A DNA stretch of 64,000 nucleotides, from positions 77,367 through 141,366 of the forward strand of contig JAZQLI010000004.1 in the NCBI GenBank assembly GCA_045542595.1, written 5' to 3'. The stretch is from Scatosoma sp045542595 (GTDB taxonomy: Bacteria; Bacillota; Clostridia; Christensenellales; Borkfalkiaceae). The notes under the pieces are model-generated. The model saw nothing but the letters and a program-made list of their open reading frames with translations, was not told where the DNA came from and searched no databases. Positions 18,126 to 27,530 of this stretch are shown here, piece after piece (positions within the stretch are counted from its first letter, which is position 1; each line of letters begins with the position of its first letter). A program made the position numbers and the translations under genes.

Positions 18126-19087
18126 AGAACAATATATTGATTTTGAGTTGCGGAACTAGAAATAAAGTGGTGCAGTATTTTATGAAAACATTTGAAGGCA
18201 AGGGTACGGTTGTATGTACCGACTGCAGTAGCCTTGCACCAGCTCTCTATGAAGCGGATAAACACTACATAGTTCCTCGTATGACAGAACCCGGATATTT
18301 GGATGTAATCCTTGATATCTGTAAGAAAGAGAAGATTTCAGGAGTTTTGAGTTTGATTGACCCCGAATTGAGTTTGCTTGCTGAAAATTCAGATAAATTT
18401 GCTGAAGTCGGAACAACTGTGATCGGTTCTTCTTATGATCTTTGTGAAATGGCTTTGGATAAGATGCAGATGTATCAATGGCTGGTTACTCACGGTTATA
18501 GGTGCGCTCGCTCTTGGCTTAATAAGGATGAGTTCTATGAGGCTGTCGAAGCAGGTGAAGTGAATTACCCTATATTTGTTAAACCGTATAGAGGTTCCGC
18601 AAGTGTCAGCATTTCCAAAGTAAACGATAAAGATACCATCGAGCAGTTGTTTTCTCGTGAGGATGACCTGATGATTCAAGAGTTCCTAAATGGTCAAGAA
18701 ATCGGAGCAGATGTGTATATTGATATGCTCAGCGGCGAGATTGTTTCTATTTTCACCAAAAAGAAACTGCTGATGCGAGCAGGCGAAACCGACAAGGCTG
18801 TTTCTTTTAAGGATGATAAACTGTTTGCTTTGATTGAACGCTTTGTAAAAGAAGCAGGATATTCCGGTCAGATTGACATTGATATTTTTGAGATCAATGG
18901 AGAATATTACATATCCGAGGTAAATCCTCGATTTGGTGGCGGTTATCCTCATGCATACGAGTGTGGGTGTAATCATATGTCGTTGATTTGCAATAACCTT
19001 GATGGCATAACGAATACGAAAAACATCGGTGCATATGATGACGGCGTTTATATGATGAAATATAACGAAATCATGCTGAGAAAATGA
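18122..19087 (+). CDS. ATP-grasp protein of the polysaccharide locus (carbamoyl-phosphate-synthase-like)
   Basis: 321 residues with an N-terminal Rossmann-like pre-ATP-grasp domain (MKNNILILSCGTRN, with a GSSYDLCEMALDKMQMYQWL linker) and an ATP-grasp domain: YPIFVKPYRGSASVSI as the ATP-binding loop, MIQEFLNGQEIGADVYID, and the Mg-binding DIFEINGEYYISEVNPRFGGGYP. ATP-grasp enzymes join a carboxylate to an amine through an acyl phosphate, so it may attach an amino acid or other acid to the amino group made by the DegT enzyme, giving an amidated sugar. That function is inferred from context. It overlaps the phosphoglycosyl transferase by 4 nt. About 670 nt without a gene follow. Confidence 0.8.
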   Translation: MKNNILILSCGTRNKVVQYFMKTFEGKGTVVCTDCSSLAPALYEADKHYIVPRMTEPGYLDVILDICKKEKISGVLSLIDPELSLLAENSDKFAEVGTTVIGSSYDLCEMALDKMQMYQWLVTHGYRCARSWLNKDEFYEAVEAGEVNYPIFVKPYRGSASVSISKVNDKDTIEQLFSREDDLMIQEFLNGQEIGADVYIDMLSGEIVSIFTKKKLLMRAGETDKAVSFKDDKLFALIERFVKEAGYSGQIDIDIFEINGEYYISEVNPRFGGGYPHAYECGCNHMSLICNNLDGITNTKNIGAYDDGVYMMKYNEIMLRK

Positions 19088-19756
19088 CTGCCGATAAGAG
19101 ACTAAAACTTGTAAAAAACGAAAATGCAATTAATTATTACTTGTTTAAGCTATTGTTGTTTTTTTCTTTATTATAACGATGAGACTTTTAAGTACAAGGA
19201 ACGAACCACCGAATCTTTTTTTCTTTATTGCACAAACCACACATAATGCTAATTCAGGGTGATCTATTCTTTACCTTAAACGGAATGAAAAGCTTATCCA
19301 TAATTATTATTAAGCAAATATAGAATTATTAGAAAGTGCAAAAAAAGAATTATTATACGGTTTCATATGGACTTATTTCAAGAATAGAGAAAAAGGCATA
19401 GAAACATTGAAGTGAAGAATAATACTGCAAGATGTTCAGTCAAGCTACAAGCTCTTTTATAAATCCATAAGCAAGAATAGCATTTCTTCTAGTAGATTTG
19501 CCGAAAATGTGACGTTCCTTCCTAAAGTTATTGTGCGAAAACAAGATGGTTGTATACGATTCAAGAAGTTCACGATGGAATACATTTTTATATGTTTATT
19601 CCGCGCAACAAAGCGCTCCTTAAGGGATACAAATACCGCAATAATCGTAAATTGAATTGAAGGCTTTTAGAGCTTGTAGTTGATGAGATAGCTACAAATT
19701 ATTACATCTACAAGGACAAGGAACTGTCTTATACGTAATAAGCGAAAGGTGGGGAT
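19088..19756. other. AT-rich gene-free stretch, possibly a decayed gene
   Basis: About 670 nt with no open frame over 60 codons on either strand and no terminator-like hairpin that I can see. Short coding-like fragments in different frames occur near 19588-19655 (reading MFIPRNKALLKGYKY) and 19680-19739 (DEIATNYYIYKDKEL), separated by stops and frame changes, as expected of an old pseudogene. I do not recognise the family. A GGTGG ribosome binding site for the next gene lies at its right end. Confidence 0.35.
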
Positions 19757-20977
19757 ATGAAGAATATTTTATTTCTTACGTTAAGTAATATTTCTAACAT
19801 TGATGAGAGTGGAATTTATCAAGATTTATTAAGAGAGTTTGCACGAAAAGGACATTGGGTGTTTGTTGTTTCCCCTACTGAACGTAGAAATCAAGAAAAG
19901 ACACATTTAATCAAAAACGATAATGTAAATATTTTACGGGTTCGAACTGGGAATATTCAAAAGACAAATTTGATAGAAAAAGGTATAGCTACAATTTTGC
20001 TTGAAACACAGTATATATCAGCAATAAAGAAATACTTATCGGATGTAAAATTCGATTTGGTGCTATATTCTACACCGCCTATTACATTGGCAGGTGCGGT
20101 TCAATATATAAAAAAGCGAGATGGTGCAAAAACTTATTTATTGCTCAAAGATATTTTTCCGCAGAATGCTGTAGATATGGGAATGATGAGCAAGTCTGGA
20201 GTCAAAGGATTATTGTATCAATATTTCCGTGTAAAGGAAAAGAAACTGTATGATTTGTCAGACAAAATCGGTTGCATGAGCCCTGCGAATGTTGATTTTA
20301 TTTTGAGACATAATCCGAATATATCTGCCGAAAAAGTTGAGATATGCCCGAACTGCATTGATCCTGTGGATATGTCAATATCCAACGAAGAACGAATTGC
20401 AATGAGAGAGAAATACGATATTCCGCTTGATAAAAAAGTGTTTGTCTATGGGGGGAATCTTGGTAAACCTCAGGGGATACCGTTTCTCATTGAGTGCTTA
20501 AAAAATCAAATCAATAATGATCAATCCTATTTTTTAATTGTTGGCGATGGCACAGAATATGGCAAATTAGAAGCCTATATTAGAGAAGATAAGCCTCAAA
20601 ATGTAAAGCTTATGAGGCGGTTGCCGAAAGAGGATTATGATCGCATGGTTGCAGCTTGTGATGTCGGGATGATTTTTCTTGATTATAGATTTACTATCCC
20701 CAATTTTCCAAGTAGATTGCTTTCCTATATGCAGGCGAAATTACCTGTGTTGTGTGTAACTGATAAAAATACGGATGTTGGCAGAATAGCTGTGGAAAAT
20801 GGCTTCGGCTGGTGGTGTGAGAGCTGCGATATTGAAGGATTTGATATTATCGTTGAAGCCGCTTGTCAGGCAGATAGGAATGATATGGGTAGCCGAGCGT
20901 GGAACTATATGAATGAGAATTATACAGTAGATTTGGGTTATGCAGTTATTGTTGAAGCTAATGGAGGGAAGCAATGA
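19757..20977 (+). CDS. Glycosyltransferase family 4 (WbuB-like)
   Basis: 406 residues with the GT-B fold: N-terminal Rossmann half starting MKNILFLTLSN with the DLLREFARKGHWVFVVSP region, then the C-terminal nucleotide-sugar half with VYGGNLGKPQGIPFLI, IVGDGTEYGKLE and a FPSRLLSYMQAKLPVL stretch in place of the E(x7)E motif. The whole resembles WbuB-type transferases, which add L-FucNAc or related amino sugars. That fits the UDP-L-FucNAc genes at 28.9-32.3 kb, but acceptor and donor are inferred. It acts on the inner membrane face on the lipid-linked repeat unit. It overlaps the acetyltransferase gene by 4 nt. Confidence 0.85.
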   Translation: MKNILFLTLSNISNIDESGIYQDLLREFARKGHWVFVVSPTERRNQEKTHLIKNDNVNILRVRTGNIQKTNLIEKGIATILLETQYISAIKKYLSDVKFDLVLYSTPPITLAGAVQYIKKRDGAKTYLLLKDIFPQNAVDMGMMSKSGVKGLLYQYFRVKEKKLYDLSDKIGCMSPANVDFILRHNPNISAEKVEICPNCIDPVDMSISNEERIAMREKYDIPLDKKVFVYGGNLGKPQGIPFLIECLKNQINNDQSYFLIVGDGTEYGKLEAYIREDKPQNVKLMRRLPKEDYDRMVAACDVGMIFLDYRFTIPNFPSRLLSYMQAKLPVLCVTDKNTDVGRIAVENGFGWWCESCDIEGFDIIVEAACQADRNDMGSRAWNYMNENYTVDLGYAVIVEANGGKQ

Positions 20978-21585
20978 GTGGAAAGATTAAAAGATATATC
21001 GCCAAAGGATTACGTTGTATTTTGCAACCAGCGGCCTTGACAAATTGTAAAATTGATAAAACATCTGCTGTGTGTTCAGGCTCACAGATAAACAGAACTT
21101 CAATGGGGAGATATTCGTATATTGGGCATGATTGCTTTTTCGTGAATGTTGATGTTGGTTCATTTTGTTCTATTGCTGATGGTTGTAGAGTGGGTGGAGC
21201 AATGCATCCAATTCACAGAGTTTCTTCCTCGCCAGTGTTTCATGCGGGGAAGAATGTTATGAAAAAAAACTTCTGCAATTTGGAAGAGATTGAAACGCCT
21301 AAAACAATTATCGGTAACGATGTGTGGATTGGTGCTAATGCTTGTATTAAAGCAGGTGTAACAATTGGTGATGGAGCTGTAATCGGTATGGGAGCCATCG
21401 TGACAGAAGATGTGCCTCCTTATGAAGTAAGAGCAGGAGTTCCGGCTCGGCTCATAAAAAAACGATTTGATGATGATACAATAAAAAAATTGCTAGAAAC
21501 TCAATGGTGGGATTGGGATGATGAAAAAATAGCTCGCCTGGCAGATAATTTTGAAAATGTTGAGGGCTTTCTAAAATATATTTAA
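20974..21585 (+). CDS. Hexapeptide-repeat acetyltransferase (CatB/XAT-like)
   Basis: 203 residues dominated by left-handed beta-helix hexapeptide repeats. There is an early coil (TSMGRYSYIGHDCFFVNVDVGSFCSIADGCRVGG), an excluded loop with AMHPIHRVSSSPVF containing the likely catalytic His, then TIIGNDVWIGANACIKAGVTIGDGAVIGMGAIVTEDVPPYEVRAGVPARLIKKRF. This is the layout of xenobiotic and sugar O-acetyltransferases using acetyl-CoA. It probably O-acetylates a sugar of the repeat unit. It starts inside the end of the preceding glycosyltransferase (ATGA overlap) after GGAGG, so it is translationally coupled. Confidence 0.88.
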   Translation: MSGKIKRYIAKGLRCILQPAALTNCKIDKTSAVCSGSQINRTSMGRYSYIGHDCFFVNVDVGSFCSIADGCRVGGAMHPIHRVSSSPVFHAGKNVMKKNFCNLEEIETPKTIIGNDVWIGANACIKAGVTIGDGAVIGMGAIVTEDVPPYEVRAGVPARLIKKRFDDDTIKKLLETQWWDWDDEKIARLADNFENVEGFLKYI

Positions 21586-21628
21586 CATAAGGTTCTAGTC
21601 TCAAGATGGGACTAGGGGAAAGGTATAT

Positions 21629-22843
21629 ATGAATATTCTTGCTTTAACAAGTGCGTATCCACAACCGGACGATGGGACTGAGATTGTTACACCAACGGTG
21701 CAGTATTTGTGCAAAAAATGGGTGGAAAATGGTCATAGTGTCATTGTAATTCATAATAATAGTTGTTTTCCTGCTGTATTGTACTGGATTCCAAGCAGAG
21801 TTAGAAAGAAGCTGTCGTCTAAGTTGGGGCATAGCTTCCCTGCAGCTGAAAGTAGAAAGGCTTTGGTCAGAGATGATTGTGGAGTGAGCGTTTACCGTAT
21901 CCCAATGCTAAAAGTTATTCCGTATAGTAAATTCTCCAATCGTGTATTAGATGCACAGGTAAAAAAAATTCAAAAGGTTCTTGAACGGGAGTCTTTTGTG
22001 CCAGATGTCATTATTAGCCATTGGGTAAATCCTCAAGTTGATTTGGTCCATAGGTTAAAAGAGAAATACAAAGCCCGTACATCTTTAGTTTTTCATAACG
22101 ATTGTAGCGAGAAAAATATAGATAAGTTTGCATTACGTGAACTTCCGGAAATCTTTGATGCAATAGGATGTAGAAGCGATGCATATGCTGACTATGTACA
22201 AGAATCTCTCAAACTATCTAAAAAACCTTTTATTTGTTACTCGGGAATTCCGGATGAGCAAGCTGCATTACAGGAGAATATCTTGTTAACAGATAAGTTG
22301 CTACAGCGAAACCGGGAATTTTTGTATGCAGGCAGATTGGTTTCATACAAAAAGGTGGATGTGATTATAAAAGCATTAGCAAAGGCGTATGCAGACAAAA
22401 AGTTTGTTTTACATATTATAGGTTCGGGTGCAGAAAAAGAGAAGTTGCAAAGCCTTGCTGATGAATTAGATCTGAACTCAAATGTTGTATTTCACGGACA
22501 AATACCTCGCGATAAAGTTTTTGAACTGATGAAAAAATGCTTTTGTTTCACGATGGTCAGTGAAAAAGAAACTTTTGGAATGGTATATATTGAAGCTATG
22601 CTAGCTGGTTGTGTAACCATTGCTTCAAAAGGCGGTGGCGTTGACGGGGTTATTGTCAGCGAAAAAAATGGATACTTATCTACAGAAGGAGATGTTGATT
22701 CCTTGGTGGAGATTTATAAGAAAATTGAGTTGATGTCCGACGAGGATTTAGATAGACTGAGAAAAAGCGCAGTGAATACTGCTCTTGGCTTTAGGGATTC
22801 TGCGGTGGCACAAAAATATTTAGATGATGTTTTGAATTGGTAA
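21629..22843 (+). CDS. Glycosyltransferase family 4
   Basis: 404 residues, GT-B fold. The N-terminus MNILALTSAYP and a long first domain with VIHNNSCFPAV are followed by the donor domain: FLYAGRLVSYKKVDVIIKALA, LHIIGSGAEKEKL, VVFHGQIPRDKVFELMKKC, then SEKETFGMVYIEAMLAGCVTIASKGGGVDG with the GT4 E(x7)E signature (ETFGMVYIE). This is a retaining glycosyltransferase of the locus; donor unknown. The start ATG follows GGGGAAAGG. Confidence 0.9.
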   Translation: MNILALTSAYPQPDDGTEIVTPTVQYLCKKWVENGHSVIVIHNNSCFPAVLYWIPSRVRKKLSSKLGHSFPAAESRKALVRDDCGVSVYRIPMLKVIPYSKFSNRVLDAQVKKIQKVLERESFVPDVIISHWVNPQVDLVHRLKEKYKARTSLVFHNDCSEKNIDKFALRELPEIFDAIGCRSDAYADYVQESLKLSKKPFICYSGIPDEQAALQENILLTDKLLQRNREFLYAGRLVSYKKVDVIIKALAKAYADKKFVLHIIGSGAEKEKLQSLADELDLNSNVVFHGQIPRDKVFELMKKCFCFTMVSEKETFGMVYIEAMLAGCVTIASKGGGVDGVIVSEKNGYLSTEGDVDSLVEIYKKIELMSDEDLDRLRKSAVNTALGFRDSAVAQKYLDDVLNW

Positions 22844-22861
22844 TATAGCGGAGGACGAAAT

Positions 22862-24037
22862 ATGAATATTTTGATAGTGCCTTCATGGTATGAAGCTCGT
22901 TCAGGAGCACAACTTGGTTCTTTCTTTAGAGAGCAGGCTTTCGCATTAAAGAGATCGGGATGCAATGTAATTGTTGCAGATGCAACGCTTCAGAGCATGA
23001 AAAATTTAAAAGGAAAAAAATTATTTTCCATCCAGAAGAAGAATGACGAAGGCTTGGTGACATATTCATATCTTATGCCTTCATTCGGGCTTATGAGAAT
23101 GCCTAAAATTGGAGCCAAAATATATGCTCATAATTTAGAAAAATTATTTCGCTCAATCATAAAAGATGGGCATAAAGTTGATGTAATTCATGCCCATTCT
23201 TTTTATTGTGCTGGAGTTGCTGCGACGAGGCTTGGAAAAAAATATGGGATTCCGGTTGTTGTAACAGAACATTCTAGTGATATCATTTCAAGAAAATTGG
23301 ATGTTCAAAAGACGGATTTGTTGAAAGAAACTGTTGAAAATTGTGAAAAATTCATTTGTGTTGGGAACGGACTAAAAAATGCTGTGATTGAATATATCCA
23401 AACCGAAAAAGACATCACTGTGATTCCTAATATAGTAGATAAAATCTTTAATTACAAAGAAGAAAAAACTTCCGATATCTTTCACTTTGTATCAATTGGG
23501 AATTTGATACAAAGAAAAAGGTTTGACTTGACAATACATGCGTTTGCCAGAATTTTTAAGGATAACCATAAGGTTATGCTTACTATCATAGGAGACGGTC
23601 CCTTGAAAGATGAACTAAAAACTTTGGCGAAAGAGCGGGGAGTAGAAAATCAGGTCATCTTTACTGGTAGAATGGATAGGAATAACGTTGCACAAGAATT
23701 GCAAAGAGCAAATGCATTTGTTTTAGCAAGCGATTATGAAACATTCGGTGTTGTATATATTGAAGCTATGGCATGCGGAACTCCTGTCATTGGTACACGA
23801 AATGGTGGAGCAGATGATATTATAAATGATACTTGTGGGATTTTGGTGGATACTGATGATGTACTGCAGTTGGCAAGCGCAATGAAGCAGATATATTCAA
23901 CATATAATAAGTATGACAAAAAATATATTGCCAATCAATGTGTTAGTCAGTATGGAGAAGAGTCAATCTCCATGCAATTAAAAGTTGTATATAGCAATAT
24001 CGTAAAATCAGGGGGTTGTTTCAATGGGGAAGATTAA
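22862..24037 (+). CDS. Glycosyltransferase family 4
   Basis: 391 residues, GT-B fold. The N-terminus MNILIVPSWYEARSGAQLGSF is typical of GT4 enzymes of the EpsF/WbdN-like group; then DVIHAHSFYCAGVAA, VTEHSS and the donor half with SIGNLIQRKRFDLTIHAFA, IIGDGPLKDELK, and SDYETFGVVYIEAMACGTPVIGTRNGG carrying the E(x7)E motif. Its end overlaps the polymerase gene by 14 nt. AGCGGAGG precedes the ATG. Confidence 0.9.
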   Translation: MNILIVPSWYEARSGAQLGSFFREQAFALKRSGCNVIVADATLQSMKNLKGKKLFSIQKKNDEGLVTYSYLMPSFGLMRMPKIGAKIYAHNLEKLFRSIIKDGHKVDVIHAHSFYCAGVAATRLGKKYGIPVVVTEHSSDIISRKLDVQKTDLLKETVENCEKFICVGNGLKNAVIEYIQTEKDITVIPNIVDKIFNYKEEKTSDIFHFVSIGNLIQRKRFDLTIHAFARIFKDNHKVMLTIIGDGPLKDELKTLAKERGVENQVIFTGRMDRNNVAQELQRANAFVLASDYETFGVVYIEAMACGTPVIGTRNGGADDIINDTCGILVDTDDVLQLASAMKQIYSTYNKYDKKYIANQCVSQYGEESISMQLKVVYSNIVKSGGCFNGED

Positions 24038-25223
24038 AGAAAAATTCATATTTCTTTTACCTACATTAACAATTGTTCTCCAATGGATAAAAATTGCAGG
24101 TATTAACTTAAGCTGGCTGATTTCTGGATTGTTGTTAATTTCATTGTTGGCAAAAAGAAACTGGATACTGCAGAAAAAGATACCTTTGCTCTTTTGTTTG
24201 TTTTTCTTCATTTCGCCGTTTTGTACGTTTTTTTTGGGGCAAGCCACCTCGTTTAATTTGTCCTTATATATTAGTATTGCTACTGGTGTGATTTATTTTT
24301 TGTATGTTTCTATGCTGGAGCATGATATGTTTGAGAAATTTATGTTGGGGGGACTGTTTTCGTGTGTCCTTTTTGCGATTTGGGGATGCTACGAAAGTTT
24401 TACTGGAAATTATATTTTATCAAACCATGAAATTTTTACGCAGCGCCCAACATGGAACGGAATGCATTATCCAATAGCTGCATTTCCGAACACCAATGAT
24501 ATTGCTCAATATTTAACCCTTTTATTTCCAATGGTATCGCTTATTCTTCTAAAAAGGAGTAAGTTGGCGTGGGGTATTTCATCTATTTTAGTGTTTTATG
24601 TCATATATACAAGTGGTTCTAGATTGTGTATGATTTGTTTTTTGGGTATTTGGGGACTGTCACTGTTTTGGAAGCTTTTATCTGATAGACGGGCGAAAAC
24701 CCTATTAACAATAATTTTAATCACAATCCTGATAATAATTGGATTGCTTGTTGTTAATGCAAAAACGGGAATAGTAACAACTGTATTGGAGCAGTTTCTT
24801 TCGATAGATACTAATGCGGATTACTATTCAGGGCGTGGAGACATTTATGCTGATGTTTTGGCGGTTGCAGCAAAGTTGCCATTAGGGGGATTCGGTTCTG
24901 CTTACACTGCAAATGACTTTCCGCCACATAGTTTTCTGCTTTTTGTTTTATGTGACTATGGTTGGTTGGCTGCCATATTTTTGATTGTTGTGTTCCTGAA
25001 ATTTGGATTTAGGTACTTTCGTGCTGCTTCTCTAAAACGAGATGATTGGTTTATTGTTTTGTTGTTATCAACATTAATACTGTTTCCTATATTATCAAGC
25101 GTTAGTTCGACAAATGAGCAGAGAAAAATTATTTGGATGATGCTTGGGATTTTTATGAATCAATATTTATGTTATAAAGAGATTGGCAGAAAAGGGACAT
25201 GCGATGTCGCACAAGATGAATAG
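24024..25223 (+). CDS. Wzy-like O-antigen polymerase/ligase-family membrane protein
   Basis: 399 residues, about ten hydrophobic segments, with the O-antigen ligase/polymerase (Wzy_C) signature in the large outer loop and following helix: SGRGDIYADVLAVAAKLPLGGFGS then HSFLLFVLCDYGWLAAIFL, i.e. the H..xL.....G pattern. It joins lipid-linked repeat units into polymer on the outer face of the membrane. Sequence is highly variable in this family, so the assignment rests on topology, the signature and neighbours (flippase, phosphoglycosyl transferase). It overlaps the preceding glycosyltransferase by 14 nt. Confidence 0.82.
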   Translation: MGKIKEKFIFLLPTLTIVLQWIKIAGINLSWLISGLLLISLLAKRNWILQKKIPLLFCLFFFISPFCTFFLGQATSFNLSLYISIATGVIYFLYVSMLEHDMFEKFMLGGLFSCVLFAIWGCYESFTGNYILSNHEIFTQRPTWNGMHYPIAAFPNTNDIAQYLTLLFPMVSLILLKRSKLAWGISSILVFYVIYTSGSRLCMICFLGIWGLSLFWKLLSDRRAKTLLTIILITILIIIGLLVVNAKTGIVTTVLEQFLSIDTNADYYSGRGDIYADVLAVAAKLPLGGFGSAYTANDFPPHSFLLFVLCDYGWLAAIFLIVVFLKFGFRYFRAASLKRDDWFIVLLLSTLILFPILSSVSSTNEQRKIIWMMLGIFMNQYLCYKEIGRKGTCDVAQDE

Positions 25224-25232
25224 GAGTATGTC

Positions 25233-26486
25233 GTGAAGATTTTATTTATTCTTGAAAATTTAGCCGATAGATGCGGGGCAAACGTCAATATAGCGATTGT
25301 TTTAGCGAAGCAATTAGCCAAGAGTTTTGAAGTCCATGCTTTGGCTCGATACGATGAGGTCAAGCAAATTGCTTGTGAAAAAAAAGAAACATTTAGCGAG
25401 GTTCACACCTTCTATGCTGACCAACCTGGAAAGCTTGCGAAATTTACATCAAATGATTGGAATAAGGTGAGTGGGCTTAAAAAGCTAATGCGCTTTTGTA
25501 AGTCACCAACTACATTCATATCAATGATTGATGCTAAATATTTTGATTTCAGTATCACAAAAAAGAAATGCAAAAAAGCAATAGAGGAAGTATGTAGAAA
25601 AGAAAAGTATGATGTTGTGATTGCAGTATCTGCACCGTACTACATCATGCAAGCAGTGGCAGAGGCGAATATTGATTGTACAAAAATGGCACTGCAGCTT
25701 GATCCGTTTACAAATAATTATACGTTAAGTTCTCGATTAAAAAAAAGAAGGAAAAGAATTGAACTTCGCACTTATAGTAAATTGAGTATATTGTTTGTTG
25801 GAGATTATCTATATCATGACTTGATGACAATTATTTCAAATGCGAATGGAAATATTATTCCAATTCCATTACCGGGTTTGGTTTGTGACAATATGGTAGA
25901 GAAACCAAATGTGTTTGATAATAACAACCAAATAATAAATTTCCTTTTTGTTGGGCAATTCTATGAAAAGATTCGGGATCCGCATTACTTATTGCAACTG
26001 TTTTCCTATCTTCCGTCCAACTACATTCTCCATATTGTTGGTGGTGGGTGTGACAAGGAGTTGGAACGATATGCACAAATCCTGGGCAAAAGATTGGTTA
26101 GACATGGTTGGGTATCAAAAGAGGAAGCAAATGCGTATATTGAGAAATTCGATGTTTTGGTTAATGTCAATAATACAATAACAAATCAGTTGCCGAGTAA
26201 GCTCTTTGAGTACATTAGCACAGGAAAGCCTATAGTGAACTTATGTAAGTCTGATAAGTGTTTGTCACAAACATATATGGACAAATATGAAAATGGTGTA
26301 TGTGTTATGGAAAAACAAGGCTTTCTTGAGAGTAATGCAAAATTAATTGCAAACTTTGTTGAAAAACACCTGCATATAGTTTTAAGTAGGGATAAAATTC
26401 TTAGTTGTTTCAAGGAAAACACGGATGTAAGTGTTGCTAAACTTATACGGGACAAGATTTTACGGGGTGCCAAAGGAGACGAATAA
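25233..26486 (+). CDS. Glycosyltransferase (GT-B fold, GT4-like)
   Basis: 417 residues. The N-terminus MKILFILENLADRCGANVNIA fits a GT-B first domain. The donor half has INFLFVGQFYEKIRDPHYLLQLF, LHIVGGGCDKELERY, VRHGWVSKEEANAYIEKFDVLVNVNN and LPSKLFEYISTGKPIVNLCK in place of the classical E(x7)E site. It starts at a GTG (25233) behind TAGGAG. It is more divergent than the two preceding GT4 genes; a transferase of the repeat unit is likely, donor unknown. Confidence 0.8.
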   Translation: MKILFILENLADRCGANVNIAIVLAKQLAKSFEVHALARYDEVKQIACEKKETFSEVHTFYADQPGKLAKFTSNDWNKVSGLKKLMRFCKSPTTFISMIDAKYFDFSITKKKCKKAIEEVCRKEKYDVVIAVSAPYYIMQAVAEANIDCTKMALQLDPFTNNYTLSSRLKKRRKRIELRTYSKLSILFVGDYLYHDLMTIISNANGNIIPIPLPGLVCDNMVEKPNVFDNNNQIINFLFVGQFYEKIRDPHYLLQLFSYLPSNYILHIVGGGCDKELERYAQILGKRLVRHGWVSKEEANAYIEKFDVLVNVNNTITNQLPSKLFEYISTGKPIVNLCKSDKCLSQTYMDKYENGVCVMEKQGFLESNAKLIANFVEKHLHIVLSRDKILSCFKENTDVSVAKLIRDKILRGAKGDE

Positions 26487-26520
26487 ACTAATAGTATTTT
26501 GTAAAGGAGAATATAAAGCT

Positions 26521-27528
26521 ATGGATAGATTTGATATACCAATATGTATATTTATTTTCAAAAGAATGAAAGCAGTTGAAATTATCGAAAGAATTGCTCA
26601 AGTTAAACCCTCAAAATTATACATTATGGCAGATCAAGGAAGAGATGAGATGGAAAAAAATGCTGCTTCGGAATGTCGTGTAGCAGTTGAGAACGCTATT
26701 AATTGGGATTGCGAAGTAATTAAAAACTATGCTGAAGAAAATCGTGGTGTTTATAAGAATATCGGAGAGGGAGCAAAATGGGTTTTAAGACAAGAAAAAT
26801 GGGCAATTTTTTTGGAGGATGATAATTTGCCCGAAATAACCTTTTTTCCGTTTTGCAGAGAAATGTTGCATAAATATGAAGATGACACTAGAATCGTTTG
26901 GGTTTGTGGGACAAATTATCTAGGGGACTATCATCCTTCATCTAATGAAAGTTATGTTTTTACAAGACATATGCTGCCTTGTGGATGGGCATCATGGGCA
27001 AATAAATTTGAACGTTTCTATGATGGCGAGCTTGCACTTGCTTCGAATGAAATAATTTTGTCCCGTATTGGTGGTATGTATTGCAATAAAAAAGTTTATC
27101 GACAATATCGTGAATTGTGGATGAAGGAATATAAGCGATTATCGCAAGGACTAAATCCAATTTCGTGGGATTATCAAATGGATTTTTCAATAAAGGCACA
27201 CAATTTGCTTGGAATTTGTCCTTGTAGAAATCAAATCAAAAATATAGGTGTAGATGAAAATTCTATACATGGTGGAAATTCCTTTGACCTGGTTATGACA
27301 AGGCGTTTTTGTGGAATGGATTCTTTCCCAATAGAATTTCCTTTGAAACATCCTACAACCGTCTTGCAGGATGAGGAATTTGAGAAAAAAATTGGGAATA
27401 TCATTTTGATTCCAAGAAGTTTTCGGATAAAAAGATGGTTGAAAGGAACAGCCGTTAAATGCGTGAAATTTCTTTTTCGTATTCCAGCAGATGTAAAGAT
27501 AAAACATTTTTTTAAGAGGGATCACTAA
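26521..27528 (+). CDS. GT2-like (HlpA-type) glycosyltransferase
   Basis: 335 residues from the ATG at 26521, which follows AAAGGAG (26503-26509); a longer frame from 26431 overlaps the preceding gene and has no such site. The N-terminus RFDIPICIFIFKRMKAVEIIERIA is a GT-A start, the DxD-type site appears as FLEDDNLP near residue 100, and then MLPCGWASWANKFERFYD and SWDYQMDFSIKAH. This resembles the GT2-like proteins often labelled HlpA in capsule loci, which transfer a sugar with inversion. The gene ends 2 nt before the flippase gene. Confidence 0.78.
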   Translation: MDRFDIPICIFIFKRMKAVEIIERIAQVKPSKLYIMADQGRDEMEKNAASECRVAVENAINWDCEVIKNYAEENRGVYKNIGEGAKWVLRQEKWAIFLEDDNLPEITFFPFCREMLHKYEDDTRIVWVCGTNYLGDYHPSSNESYVFTRHMLPCGWASWANKFERFYDGELALASNEIILSRIGGMYCNKKVYRQYRELWMKEYKRLSQGLNPISWDYQMDFSIKAHNLLGICPCRNQIKNIGVDENSIHGGNSFDLVMTRRFCGMDSFPIEFPLKHPTTVLQDEEFEKKIGNIILIPRSFRIKRWLKGTAVKCVKFLFRIPADVKIKHFFKRDH

Positions 27529-27530
27529 AT

